DNA from: Lineus longissimus
Taxonomy: Eukaryota; Nemertea; Pilidiophora; Heteronemertea; Lineidae
Length of the DNA stretch: 64,000 nt
NCBI RefSeq assembly: GCF_910592395.1
Contig: NC_088322.1
Location: forward strand, 62,001-126,000
Direction: 5' to 3'
A program made the translations under genes and the position numbers. Every line of letters starts with the position of its first letter. The first letter of the stretch is position 1. Positions 28,682-38,067 of the stretch are shown here, in pieces. The notes under the pieces were generated by a model. That model saw only the letters and a list, made by a program, of their open reading frames with translations, ran no database searches and was not told where the DNA came from.

Positions 28682-29524
28682 ATGGGCTCGTTACCACCAA
28701 GCGACGACCACCACATCGTGGTTGGTATCAACGAACTGGTCGACAGGCAATGGTATCCGCATTACACGGACTCGTTAGAAATGCCCGGCAAAAGAGTCGT
28801 GCGAGAGTTCAAACACTTTATGCGTGACTTGGCATATGCCTACCCTCAAGACACCGTCGCGGTGCTCAACCACCAACGGACAGCGATTCGTTCGGCCATC
28901 AAAGACCGACTGGTGACACGCTACCCTCGTGTCTACAGACAACTGAACAATCTTAGTTATGCGTGCGTAGACGAACTGTACCCGCACACTGGTCGCGGGA
29001 TAACCGAAGAGGGAGAGATTGTCAAAGACATATTGATCGATGCGATCGGCAAGTACGTATACACCAGCACAAATTTGGGTGGAGAAACGTCTAGACAGAT
29101 GTTGACGATTTTCGTATCGTGGTTGTGGGCCGACATTAACGACTCGTCAAAACCTGCGTCGGAAAATAAATTTCTCACATCACCGGTAGCCGAAGCAATA
29201 GACTATCTGAACAAGTTGATTGCATCAGCCTGCTACGAATTAATGGACGAAGTCGAGTTTGTCAATATTGTCTATGATAAACAAGCCGTATATCGTGGCC
29301 AACTTCCCGCAGAAGGGGACGACCTAGACGCTCCCTACGTACGCCACCCGCACACTAAAAAGGACGCCTTGGGTAACGTGCTCGACTACGATGACCAAGT
29401 TGACCTCAGCGATTTCAACCTTGCGTATCGCACTACTGATAAAGAGGAGGAAGACATGAGCGACGAGGATATTTTTGCCTCAGCACCAACACAAAATTGT
29501 TACATTTACTGGGCCAAGTATTAG
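28682..29524 (+). CDS. unrecognised 280-residue protein
   Basis: The first ATG is 28682, just after three upstream elements; extension to 28592 would need a GTG and would translate those elements. The protein is repeat-free and mostly helical (REFKHFMRDLAYAYPQDTVAVL, IVKDILIDAIGKYVYTSTNL), with an acidic C-terminal region (DKEEEDMSDEDIF). Its clean sequence resembles that of the neighbouring structural-type genes. A piece of it is duplicated at 27810-27906. Function unknown; a capsid or tegument component is plausible. Confidence 0.65.
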   Translation: MGSLPPSDDHHIVVGINELVDRQWYPHYTDSLEMPGKRVVREFKHFMRDLAYAYPQDTVAVLNHQRTAIRSAIKDRLVTRYPRVYRQLNNLSYACVDELYPHTGRGITEEGEIVKDILIDAIGKYVYTSTNLGGETSRQMLTIFVSWLWADINDSSKPASENKFLTSPVAEAIDYLNKLIASACYELMDEVEFVNIVYDKQAVYRGQLPAEGDDLDAPYVRHPHTKKDALGNVLDYDDQVDLSDFNLAYRTTDKEEEDMSDEDIFASAPTQNCYIYWAKY

Positions 29525-29590
29525 CTAGCGGTTCTGCACCACCACCACCACCACCACCACAGACAGACAACCAATCACGGCAGCACCACA

Positions 29591-30820
29591 ATGTTGAAAA
29601 CCAGGGCCATGAAGAGACGTCAACACAACTTTGACAACGATTACGTACAGAAGGTCGCACACGTATCTAGCGAACTCAGATGGTTCAAGAATGTATTCGT
29701 GTGCCGCTCCAGTGCTCTCGATCCGACCGGCAATCCGTACGCGTGCGACGAAATAATGGCGCTGGAAAATAGAGATCGCGATTTCGACTCGAACGGTTTG
29801 AACAGACGTCTCTTGGACACTCACCGCATGTTGAACTCTCATCGCCCGGCTCTCTACACCGGCATGCAAAACAATCCGGTGGTCACGGCCCAAACAGTGG
29901 AGAGAGGTGTAAACGTGACCGCAGTCAACACTGGCACCTACGATCTCCAATTGGAAACCGAATTGGCAGTCGTACCACCCATCTGCGAATCGCCTAGATA
30001 CATGAGATTGAAGAGTAAAAACTCAGAAGAAGAAATATTCGTCCTGCAGACCGTCGACAGACAGAAATATCTACACGACTATGCTCAGTTGATCGACATC
30101 ATACAAGTCCTCCGGAAAGTTTTCGACGTGACAGACGTTGACGTGTCAGGTGGTTATCGAAAGCTGAACGGTGACACTGGCGGCACACACAGCGCACACT
30201 TGACGGGCGAAGCGTTGAAAAAGGCACAGATAGAGTTTCGCGCCAGCATCATCGACTACATCGAGTCGAACTTGTCGCAAAACGTTCTCTGGTTGGACAT
30301 ATCCTCGTGTGTCAAGATGAAAGCCAAACAAGGATTTGGCATGTTGAGCAATAGGAAAAACATTGACGAATTTGACGTGTGCAAGTGCGTGCTGAACGTG
30401 TCCAGCTATTGGCTGGTGTACGACGAAGGCAGCAGAGGCGGCACTGGTCTGGGCGGTTACTCGACCGAAGAGGATTCCGAGGACTTAATTGCCGGTGTAA
30501 AGAAGGTGTTGAAAGATAGCGTCGATGCTAGTCCAGCCGACATGACAGAGTACCTTGAATCGACCGCCACCTCAGCTGCGGCACCACTCACGTTGGACGT
30601 TGCCTTGGACAACAATTTGCGTTTCAAACGAAAGACCGCCTATATTCACAAGCTACTAGACTATGAGCTTCAATGTCGACAGTACATGAACAAGTTAGCC
30701 GATCACATTAGATGTTGTCGTTACACGCCCAAATGCGGTATGGTAACGCAATGTCAATACGAAAACGGATGGATCTATCAGGCACAGGAATTTTCTTGTG
30801 TGTTAACCAAAGATTGTTGA
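29591..30820 (+). CDS. unrecognised 409-residue protein, structural type
   Basis: ATG at 29591, preceded by a short ACC-repeat leader. The protein is nearly free of repeats, with even codon usage like the capsid block, an MLKTRAMKRRQ basic start, a central domain with VLWLDISSCVKMKAKQGFG, and a Cys-rich end (CRQYMNKLADHIRCCRYTPKCG...C...C). Sequence quality and neighbours suggest a virion component such as a triplex subunit, but no diagnostic motif supports that. An AATAAA at 30866 ends the transcript. Confidence 0.65.
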   Translation: MLKTRAMKRRQHNFDNDYVQKVAHVSSELRWFKNVFVCRSSALDPTGNPYACDEIMALENRDRDFDSNGLNRRLLDTHRMLNSHRPALYTGMQNNPVVTAQTVERGVNVTAVNTGTYDLQLETELAVVPPICESPRYMRLKSKNSEEEIFVLQTVDRQKYLHDYAQLIDIIQVLRKVFDVTDVDVSGGYRKLNGDTGGTHSAHLTGEALKKAQIEFRASIIDYIESNLSQNVLWLDISSCVKMKAKQGFGMLSNRKNIDEFDVCKCVLNVSSYWLVYDEGSRGGTGLGGYSTEEDSEDLIAGVKKVLKDSVDASPADMTEYLESTATSAAAPLTLDVALDNNLRFKRKTAYIHKLLDYELQCRQYMNKLADHIRCCRYTPKCGMVTQCQYENGWIYQAQEFSCVLTKDC

Positions 30821-30865
30821 AGGAGGGAAAAAAGTTTTATTCATGTTTGTGTTCACGTGTAAAGT

Positions 30866-30871
30866 AATAAA
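30866..30871 (+). terminator. AATAAA polyadenylation signal
   Basis: 46 bases after the stop at 30820; probably shared by the genes from 28682 onward. Confidence 0.5.
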
Positions 30872-30941
30872 TCAATTATGTGTATAAAATTATATTTGCT
30901 TTTATTGTTGGTAATTCGCATCGTAAGTGTGAATCATCATC

Positions 30942-32405
30942 ATGACCAGTCAAACTAGACAAAAGTCGACCAACGACATACTGCGTAGTGTACAGATGAA
31001 TAAAATGCAGCTCACCAAATGGAAACGAGCACTGTCCGCCGCACGGAAACGAAACGAGCTTCTTCGAAAAGGACCTGGTTGTGTCGGTGGTGTCGTTGGT
31101 GTTGTTGCTAGATCGATAATGTCGCTAAATCCGAGGATTGTCAGAGCGGCAATGGCAGAATCGTACCCGGTCAATTCGTTAAACACCAAGAAAATGAATC
31201 GTCGGTCGAATAGACAGCGTGTTAGATTGTGGGAAAACAGTGAATCTAACAAGAAAAAGTTGAACCCTACCAACCAGAAACTATACGCAGAGGTGATCAC
31301 CAAGACCAACAGCGATCTGTACATGTACCCGACTACGCATAATTTGGGCGCTCTAGTAGATCAGATCACAGATTATCATTGTCCGGCCACGGTATGTATG
31401 TTGCCTACTTTGATGTCGATCGACACTGTGAATAACGTGCCTACCCGTACCGTTGGTATCGGCAACCAATACGACGACGGTTTCTTGTGCGGTATACAAG
31501 ATGGCGGCGACGAGTGTGATAACATTAGTTTATCCAGCAGCACCGGCACAAGCGTAGGAGAATGTTCTTCGGTAGGTGACTTGGTGGTCGAAATTGAAGC
31601 CGATGATGCAGATGAACAAGAGACAAGCGATGAAGACATCGGTACATCGACGACGTCATCTACCATCACCGCCGCTGCAAATACGGGAGTGGTACAATCT
31701 TGTCTATACCTCACGATCAACGGAATTGAATTTATAAACGCATTTATAATGCCACACGTAGACGAAATAATCACACAGGACTATTGCGATGTGAAAAGTT
31801 TCTTTGCACAAATTCGCTACCACAAGTGGAAAGCAGTATTGTTCCGAACGGCATTTCCTTCGCTCAGTCAACTTGGCAACGGTTTTGTCGAAAAGCTCTT
31901 TACATGTATCGAGCTATTTTCATCTACTCAAGACCACAGCGATGGTGGTGGTGGTGGTGGTGGTGGTGGACACGACTCGTTTTTCATTCACAACGTGTAC
32001 GTTATTGACCCTTTACATCCAAACATGTGCATATTGACACCGGAGATACAAGCGCTGGTCTCCGATTTGAGTGAAATCGGTGGTTCCAACGTGGTCAACA
32101 TGGAGATTGCACGCAGAATGAATATTCACGTATCGAACGAACCAAATACCAAAGTGCCCCAGTCTAGTAGATTTTACAACACGATTGAACAACGACGACA
32201 ACAGTCTAGTAATAATAGGAAACACGATCACCTATTGTTTGTCACATATGAGATATCCAAAGTAAATTTGAAATCCTGGTTGATGAGATGCGAAAGTATC
32301 GAAGGCAGACAATATGCCACCTCAACCGACTGTTTCTCTGCGGCCACTGTGCAAGGTTGGATAGAAACCGATTCTGAACTTCACAAAAAGTTGACAATTG
32401 TGTGA
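30942..32405 (+). CDS. unrecognised 487-residue protein
   Basis: ATG at 30942 after a CAT repeat. The N-terminal 110 residues are strongly basic (Arg/Lys-rich helices), followed by an acidic/Ser/Thr middle (about 195-245). A globular half (about 250-487) begins QSCLYLTINGIEFINAFIMP and is interrupted by a Gly run from the GGT repeat near 31945-31970. The basic N-terminus suggests DNA or capsid binding. No membrane segment, no enzyme motif. Function unknown. Confidence 0.6.
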   Translation: MTSQTRQKSTNDILRSVQMNKMQLTKWKRALSAARKRNELLRKGPGCVGGVVGVVARSIMSLNPRIVRAAMAESYPVNSLNTKKMNRRSNRQRVRLWENSESNKKKLNPTNQKLYAEVITKTNSDLYMYPTTHNLGALVDQITDYHCPATVCMLPTLMSIDTVNNVPTRTVGIGNQYDDGFLCGIQDGGDECDNISLSSSTGTSVGECSSVGDLVVEIEADDADEQETSDEDIGTSTTSSTITAAANTGVVQSCLYLTINGIEFINAFIMPHVDEIITQDYCDVKSFFAQIRYHKWKAVLFRTAFPSLSQLGNGFVEKLFTCIELFSSTQDHSDGGGGGGGGGHDSFFIHNVYVIDPLHPNMCILTPEIQALVSDLSEIGGSNVVNMEIARRMNIHVSNEPNTKVPQSSRFYNTIEQRRQQSSNNRKHDHLLFVTYEISKVNLKSWLMRCESIEGRQYATSTDCFSAATVQGWIETDSELHKKLTIV

Positions 32406-32824
32406 GAATATGGACACTTCCAGTGCAGAAAAAGCGGCGGTGACTCATCATCATCGCTACCTGGATACTCAAACACCTAATGGATACTCAAACACCTAGA
32501 CACATTTTCCAGTTGGCATGTAAATAAAGCTTTCACCGGTGTGCCTTGATACACATAGGGGAAAGATAGTGTGAAATCAGAATGGAAGCCAAACACCAAA
32601 ACGTGGCCCAAAAACGAGTTATATCCAACTGGATAAACTTGCTTCAGAGGGAGACCGTCTCATGATCTGGGACAACCACGATTCTGTCTTTAATTTTGAC
32701 AATGATGAAATGACTGTAAACTAGCATTGTAATCTTGTACCTTCTGAATGAAATGAAATAAAACGATTTTGAATATGATATTCATTTTTGAACAAATCAC
32801 TTTATTACAATGGGTGGTTTTTCA
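32406..32824. other. convergent intergenic region with possible gene remnant
   Basis: Between two converging genes. It holds the tandem repeat at 32462-32498 and an AATAAA at 32757-32762. Two short protein-like frames lie between about 32553 and 32724: one ends in YPTG at about 32635, and another, in a shifted frame, continues to a TAG after NDEMTVN. They may be the frameshifted remains of a small gene. No intact gene seen. Confidence 0.35.
32462..32498. repeat. tandem 18-base repeat TGGATACTCAAACACCTA
   Basis: Two exact copies (32462-32479 and 32481-32498) followed by GACAC. Read on the minus strand this is TAGGTGTTTGAGTATCCA, a variant of the upstream element, though here it is downstream of one gene and about 330 bases past the end of the other. 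It may have served a lost gene. Confidence 0.5.
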
Positions 32825-33748
32825 TCATCCAGTTGTGTGTGACGATGAAGATACGATTTGCAACAGCTCCTCCAGTTCACAAATTTTCTTTTTCAAACGC
32901 AAGTTTTGATTCAATTCGTGAGACTGCAATCGTATCAAGTGCAACACGGTATCCTGTCTAACCGTATTTGGGAGTCCATCGAGAGTATAGGTGGGTGTCA
33001 ACGCTACCAATCCGTCTAGATGCATACACTGTAGTAGGAACGCCAGGTCGGACAGTTGTAGCGTGTCTGGCTTGGGTAAACGCGACAGAGTGGGTGTTAG
33101 TGATTTGTGGCGTTGAAAATTGGTCGCGGCATCTTCATCGGTGTTGTTGAAGGGACACAGTGCTCTGTATCTGGAAACGACAACGCCAAATTGTGTCGTC
33201 ATTTCTACGAGCGGTGCATACTGTCCAACTTCGTAGGGTAACTCTAACAATGTATGTACAAAGCTTACATTATCATCACTTTCATCCGCCAATAACAAGT
33301 TGTATTGCACATTGTATTTGTTGAAAAGTGTCTTGACCAAGTTTTCACAAGAGTATTTATATTTACCCTTTTCTACCAAGTAGCCATCACCTGGACGCAA
33401 GTTAATGCGTTCTTTGGGATAGTCTGCCAGTATTTCCAGGCACTGCTCTTCTGTCAATCGTCCTTTGTGTAGAGCCGACGAGTTGCTACCTTTACATTCT
33501 CTGTAGATTTTTTCAAATATCGGACGAATCATTTTCTTTATGGTGGCAGATGTTATAGTGGACACGGCCAACTTGTGCAAGTTAATATCGTGACTGTCAA
33601 TCGTTAGCGTGTTGTTACAATCGTCCAATCGACACCATTGACACTGTTGTTGTTGTTGGTTGTCTTCCAGGTATCCATGTGAAACGTAGTGAGTCCATAG
33701 TGTCTCACACCATTCGTACTTGAAATAAGGATAACGCGTAGTTGTCAT
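32825..33748 (-). CDS. unrecognised 307-residue protein
   Basis: The first ATG is 33748; extension to 33838 would need a TTG and would translate a TG/CG repeat. The protein has a short Gln run followed by a Cys pair (CQWC...C), a globular middle (RINLRPGDGYLVEKGKYKYSC), and a helical C-terminus (LRLKKKICELEELLQIV). No known motif. It lies directly after the major-capsid-protein frames on the same strand, which suggests a virion role. Confidence 0.6.
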   Translation of the reverse strand: MTTTRYPYFKYEWCETLWTHYVSHGYLEDNQQQQQCQWCRLDDCNNTLTIDSHDINLHKLAVSTITSATIKKMIRPIFEKIYRECKGSNSSALHKGRLTEEQCLEILADYPKERINLRPGDGYLVEKGKYKYSCENLVKTLFNKYNVQYNLLLADESDDNVSFVHTLLELPYEVGQYAPLVEMTTQFGVVVSRYRALCPFNNTDEDAATNFQRHKSLTPTLSRLPKPDTLQLSDLAFLLQCMHLDGLVALTPTYTLDGLPNTVRQDTVLHLIRLQSHELNQNLRLKKKICELEELLQIVSSSSHTTG

Positions 33749-33756
33749 AGTCGCTG

Positions 33757-33800
33757 TACGTGTGCGTGTGCGTGCGTGGGTGTGTGAGCGCGCGTGTGTG
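33757..33800. repeat. alternating TG/CG tract in 5' leader
   Basis: About 44 bases of nearly perfect purine-pyrimidine alternation (TG, CG), ending 9 bases before the ATG at 33748 on the minus strand. Such tracts can adopt left-handed Z-DNA. A similar tract precedes the capsid protein start at 37955. Confidence 0.6.
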
Positions 33801-33857
33801 AAGAAATTGTTGGATGGTGTCTGATTGTATAGATACAAGTGTGTCTAGGTGTCCCAC

Positions 33858-36800
33858 TCACAACTCGTACTCTTCAGTCGGGTACCTATTGGAAGACCAG
33901 GGTCCACGAATGTAGTACACGTTCGCCCCCCAATCATCTGGTAATTTGGGTACAAACATGTGTCCACTACCATCCGAAGTCATCCGACCGGTATCGACCG
34001 GGTCGTCGGCACACTGCAGGTAGAACGATTCGTTTGTGTACTGACTGTCGGGCACGGCCAGGCCCATTTTGGTGGTAAAGTCGTTGTCACCAAATTGTTC
34101 GTCTACGATAGGATTCAAAAATGAAGTTCCTGTCAACGTCAGATCAGGATCGGTGTTGCTCTTTTTCAGCACAAAGTTGGACGTCAACTGTTTCTCCTGT
34201 CTAGACAGGTCAGCCGATGCACTGGACACGTCCACTTTGTAGAATTGTTCGAACATGGCCCGTGTTGCACTTACGACAACCCGATTGCGATTGTAGCAGT
34301 TAGTGAAAGCCACGAAGCGAGGCGTCATCTTTACCGAATTGTTGGCCATGAACCGAGACTGGTAGACCGACGGCAGATTGGAAGCCCACACGTTGTGACT
34401 GTTTCGTGGATCAGTAGCGACGAAGAACTGCACGTACGGATTGTTCGACATGTCGCCGCACTCTGTTCCTCGAGCCATGTACAATGGGAAGCCCAACATG
34501 TGCACAGGCTTACTCGTCGTTAGCAGATCTTTGTTCGCAGGTACTGCCATGAACACGTAGTCGTTGAACAACTTGTGTATAAAACTGTTGTCCACACTCG
34601 AGCCGTTGGCATCGGTGACAATTTCGCTCGGTATGGGCGAATGTTGACTGTCGGTTAGATTCGTGAGTTCGCTAGTCATCACTTGGAAATCGGATTCGGT
34701 AATCAAATTGCCCAGTCGATCGCTGTTCAACAGATTGGTAAAGTTGCCCTTGCTCGACTTGTTGTAATGGTCCAAGTTGATGATGGGATCATTTAGACTA
34801 GTCACAGAGTTGTTTTCCAATTGAGGGTTCTGGTGTACGCCACGCATCACCACGCCGGCTGCGATGCGATGATTCGGACAGTGTTTCAAACCGACTGTGA
34901 AATGAGTGTTCGTATCGGAGCTGATGTTGTTGCTTTCCGACGTGATCATTGTGCCGTTCAAAATGCCAGTCATGCCCTCGGGCTTCATCAAGAATACGTT
35001 GTCGCTGGCCACGGTGTACTTGCAGTAGAACTGCACGGCAAACGGCAAGTAGACCTTGTTTTGCACTTGTCTGTACAGTGCTTTTGGTGACAGATAATCG
35101 TAGCCCGTCAACGCTACGAACATGCGCAACAGAACGTTCGTACCACTCTTGACCAAGTCCATTATGCTGCCGCTGCCCACGAAAGTCATCGGGTACGCCT
35201 CTTGTGGAACTTTGCCTAGTGTGGTGGTGTTCACCTGCACATTTCGGAACCCGAGCTCAAATACCGTCGTTTCGCTGATCGCCGCATCATAGTTCAGGAA
35301 GCCGTTCATGGCCGATTGACCGGTTTTGGTAACAGCAATGCCGGTGGGTGCCGCCACGTCGTTGTCCCTGTCGTCGTCTTCTGCGTAGTGAAATATGGGA
35401 CGAACACGTCCCTTGCACATGAACGGAACGACCACCAACGAAAAGATGCGGAATTTCACGTGTTCCACTTTGGCACAGTCGAACAGGTAGTTGACAGCCT
35501 TCATTCCCTCGTCATGATCGTCGTCATCGGCAGCGCTGGCCGTTTTGTACAGGCTTCTCATCGAGGTCTCTAGAGCACAGACCAAGTTGCAAGCCGACTG
35601 GCAGTATTGGTGTGTGGTCACACTGCAATTTGAAATGATGTCGGCGTTGTTGTTTCCTTTGGGTACATACGGTTTGTCCGATGCTCCGTCGAAATAGTAG
35701 TTCACCTCGTCGGTAATCGACATGTTCTTCGTCGGCAGGTTATCTAGATAGCATTGTAAGTTTAACACATCCTTGTTGGTGGCGACCAACTGTTCGACGT
35801 TGCTGGCCAATTTGGCCAAACAGTGTGCGCCCCGTGCTCTACGCTGAGGCATGTCGCACACTTCTGCCGGTATCTCGTGAACCAATTTGCGACGGACCGT
35901 GGTGAAGATGGTCTGCGTCTGGCCCGTGGTCGTGTCGACGGTGGTTCGCGTGGCCAATCTTAGGATGGGACCGATTTCGTTGCCCATCATCCGGATGTGA
36001 TTCTGTTCGTAGGCTCCGCTTCCTCTTTGTTTGCCTGTGTAGACGCCAATCTCTCCGCCCCGGTTGTTGTACGCCAGCTTGTAGAAGTCGGCGTAGTTCT
36101 CGCTGATGTCCAGTCGTTCACCAATGTGCTGGCGCAACAGTTTCGAGTCGTTGTCGGCATCGAGCGAACGACATTGTAGCAACATGTCGTTACAGGCCTT
36201 CTCGAAATCCATGCCAACATGTAGATCCCTGTCTAGTGCGGCGGCCATCAATTCTCGGCTGGTGAACTTGATCTTTTGCACTTTGACAGACGGTGCGTAC
36301 ACCGTCACGTCAGGACACTCGAATTTCTCGGCGGCTATGAACTTGGCGTGTTTGCCGCTCAAGAGTTGATTGAGCCACGTTTCGTAGCAAAACGCCCGGT
36401 TGCTGGCACTCATCGTGACCACTGTGACCATGTTACGTCGATGCGTGGCGGCGTTCGGCTTGCCTTCGAACATCTTTATGGGCTCTATGGTATAGACGTC
36501 GTTGTTGTTGCCTCGGATGAATTTGGTCGGACGACTGATCTTCCAGTTGCCCACCGGTACCTCTCGGGAATTGGTGGCCGATCCTGATCGTGCGGCGGCC
36601 GACTCACTCGTCGTGTTGCCGAAGAACAGCTGGCGACCTTGTTCGGTCAACTCGAGAACTGTGTTGGCCACTTGCAGTTTGGTGATCGTGGTCAGATTGG
36701 GATTGGTGTTGTCCTCGACCATCATGCCCATGTCGTTCTTTAGTTTGACGCGGTTTTTGTTCTTGGTTTGTTCGCTGAGAACCATTATTTTCAACAGACC

Positions 36801-36905
36801 CTTGTCGGGAATCTTTTGCAGTGCACGACTGGGCAACATGTACAGCGGTCGGTTGTCCTCGATTGTGCCCATTTCGACGCCAAACTCCCGCTCCGCCACG
36901 CCCAT
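33858..36905 (-). CDS. putative major capsid protein, C-terminal part (after in-frame stop)
   Basis: 1015 residues from the first ATG at 36905, but the same frame reads protein-like for 27 more codons back to a TGA at 36987-36989. That TGA is the stop of the 322-codon frame upstream. Both parts are in one phase and total about 1365 codons, the usual length of herpesvirus major capsid proteins (about 1300-1400). The sequence is long, repeat-free and balanced in composition, with one acidic patch near residue 470, as expected of a capsid shell protein. No membrane span. Identification rests on length, composition and position, not on a motif. The break could be a nonsense mutation (a C-to-T change in CGA gives TGA), stop-codon readthrough, or an assembly error. 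Confidence 0.6.
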   Translation of the reverse strand: MGVAEREFGVEMGTIEDNRPLYMLPSRALQKIPDKGLLKIMVLSEQTKNKNRVKLKNDMGMMVEDNTNPNLTTITKLQVANTVLELTEQGRQLFFGNTTSESAAARSGSATNSREVPVGNWKISRPTKFIRGNNNDVYTIEPIKMFEGKPNAATHRRNMVTVVTMSASNRAFCYETWLNQLLSGKHAKFIAAEKFECPDVTVYAPSVKVQKIKFTSRELMAAALDRDLHVGMDFEKACNDMLLQCRSLDADNDSKLLRQHIGERLDISENYADFYKLAYNNRGGEIGVYTGKQRGSGAYEQNHIRMMGNEIGPILRLATRTTVDTTTGQTQTIFTTVRRKLVHEIPAEVCDMPQRRARGAHCLAKLASNVEQLVATNKDVLNLQCYLDNLPTKNMSITDEVNYYFDGASDKPYVPKGNNNADIISNCSVTTHQYCQSACNLVCALETSMRSLYKTASAADDDDHDEGMKAVNYLFDCAKVEHVKFRIFSLVVVPFMCKGRVRPIFHYAEDDDRDNDVAAPTGIAVTKTGQSAMNGFLNYDAAISETTVFELGFRNVQVNTTTLGKVPQEAYPMTFVGSGSIMDLVKSGTNVLLRMFVALTGYDYLSPKALYRQVQNKVYLPFAVQFYCKYTVASDNVFLMKPEGMTGILNGTMITSESNNISSDTNTHFTVGLKHCPNHRIAAGVVMRGVHQNPQLENNSVTSLNDPIINLDHYNKSSKGNFTNLLNSDRLGNLITESDFQVMTSELTNLTDSQHSPIPSEIVTDANGSSVDNSFIHKLFNDYVFMAVPANKDLLTTSKPVHMLGFPLYMARGTECGDMSNNPYVQFFVATDPRNSHNVWASNLPSVYQSRFMANNSVKMTPRFVAFTNCYNRNRVVVSATRAMFEQFYKVDVSSASADLSRQEKQLTSNFVLKKSNTDPDLTLTGTSFLNPIVDEQFGDNDFTTKMGLAVPDSQYTNESFYLQCADDPVDTGRMTSDGSGHMFVPKLPDDWGANVYYIRGPWSSNRYPTEEYEL

Positions 36906-36986
36906 AGCATGCTCAGAGATGAAAATGTGTCCATCGATTTGTTGAGATTCGCCCGAACCACCGGTGACGACTAGTTTGGCCGTGTA

Positions 36987-37955
36987 TCATGGGTCGTCGG
37001 CATTTTTCTCACCCAGGTTACGGAACGCCTTGATGAGCTTGTCCTTGCACACTGTTGGATTGCGCGTCAAAAGTAGCGTATCTCTGTGATCTGCTTTGAT
37101 CATTTCGTTCATCATCTCTTGATACTTCATGTTGTCACGTACGCTCAATTGCAACGTTTTTTCTTCGTTGGTCAACTGTCTGGCTGCATCGGCGCTCAGT
37201 TGGGGACCGAACGTTTTCATAACTGTCAACGTCGACGTGGGAATACAATTGTTGTTGGACAGTTCTAGTAGCATCTCGACGAAACCGCTCTGTAAGGATT
37301 GCTCGCTGTAGGCAAATTCTTTGGTGACCATTTTGAGGAACGATTGGACAAAGTCTTCCGAGATGGCTCGCAACTGACTGACGACCTCGTTTCTGAACAT
37401 CGGCTTATCACCGACCGTGGTGTCCAATGTGTTCATATCACTCTGACTTTTTGTGTAGAGGTCTTTCACGAGGCCAGGAATGATGGCACTCGCCTGTCGT
37501 TCGGAGTTGGAATACGTTCGTTCCTCGAACCACGAAGCGTGCGATGGAGCGTAGATGTTTTTCTTAGGTTTGCCGCATGGTATGATGGTAGTGTACTGGA
37601 TTCGGTCCTTGAAGGTGAGCGGTAGTATTTCGGTGAGCTCACTGAAGATCATGTGCCATACCTGTAGGATGTTCGAATCGATTGCAACGTTTCCCGTGGT
37701 GATGACCGAAGTGAGATGGACGTAGATCTCCGGCCACCATTGACAGAGATCGGACAGATTGTAGTGGCCCGCTTCCAATTCCGGGCCGCACATGAGACGT
37801 GAGATGACCGCTTGCGACACGAGATCGGCCAAGCCTGTGTCTCTGGCTATTCCTATCCCCGTAGGCTGGAGGTTCGAGGCCACGCCAGCTTCGCCCATCC
37901 TACTGGTTTTATGGCCAAGTGGTATGGCCATGGGTTCATACGGTAGCGATGACAT
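36987..37955 (-). CDS. putative major capsid protein, N-terminal part (ends at in-frame TGA)
   Basis: 322 residues from ATG 37955 to TGA 36987-36989. Mostly helical and repeat-free, like the C-terminal part. It includes hydrophobic helices (NILQVWHMIFSELTEILPL) and a Lys/Glu-rich end. Taken alone it could be a separate capsid (triplex-sized) protein followed by a gene lacking a good start. The continuous phase, the protein-like 27 codons beyond the stop and the combined length favour one interrupted gene. A TG repeat leader lies just upstream at 37978-38023. Confidence 0.6.
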   Translation of the reverse strand: MSSLPYEPMAIPLGHKTSRMGEAGVASNLQPTGIGIARDTGLADLVSQAVISRLMCGPELEAGHYNLSDLCQWWPEIYVHLTSVITTGNVAIDSNILQVWHMIFSELTEILPLTFKDRIQYTTIIPCGKPKKNIYAPSHASWFEERTYSNSERQASAIIPGLVKDLYTKSQSDMNTLDTTVGDKPMFRNEVVSQLRAISEDFVQSFLKMVTKEFAYSEQSLQSGFVEMLLELSNNNCIPTSTLTVMKTFGPQLSADAARQLTNEEKTLQLSVRDNMKYQEMMNEMIKADHRDTLLLTRNPTVCKDKLIKAFRNLGEKNADDP

Positions 37956-37977
37956 GGTGCCGCGTGTTTTATGGGTG

Positions 37978-38023
37978 TCTGTGTGTGTGTACGCGTGTGT
38001 GTGCGTGTGTGTGTGCGTGTGTG
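37978..38023. repeat. alternating TG/CG tract before capsid gene
   Basis: About 46 bases of TG with CG and TACG interruptions, 23 bases upstream of the ATG at 37955 (minus strand). Same type as 33757-33800; a possible Z-DNA-forming 5' leader of late genes. Confidence 0.6.
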
Positions 38024-38067
38024 ATTGGTTGGTAGGTTGGAATTACCGATAGAAGAGTACACTGCTG

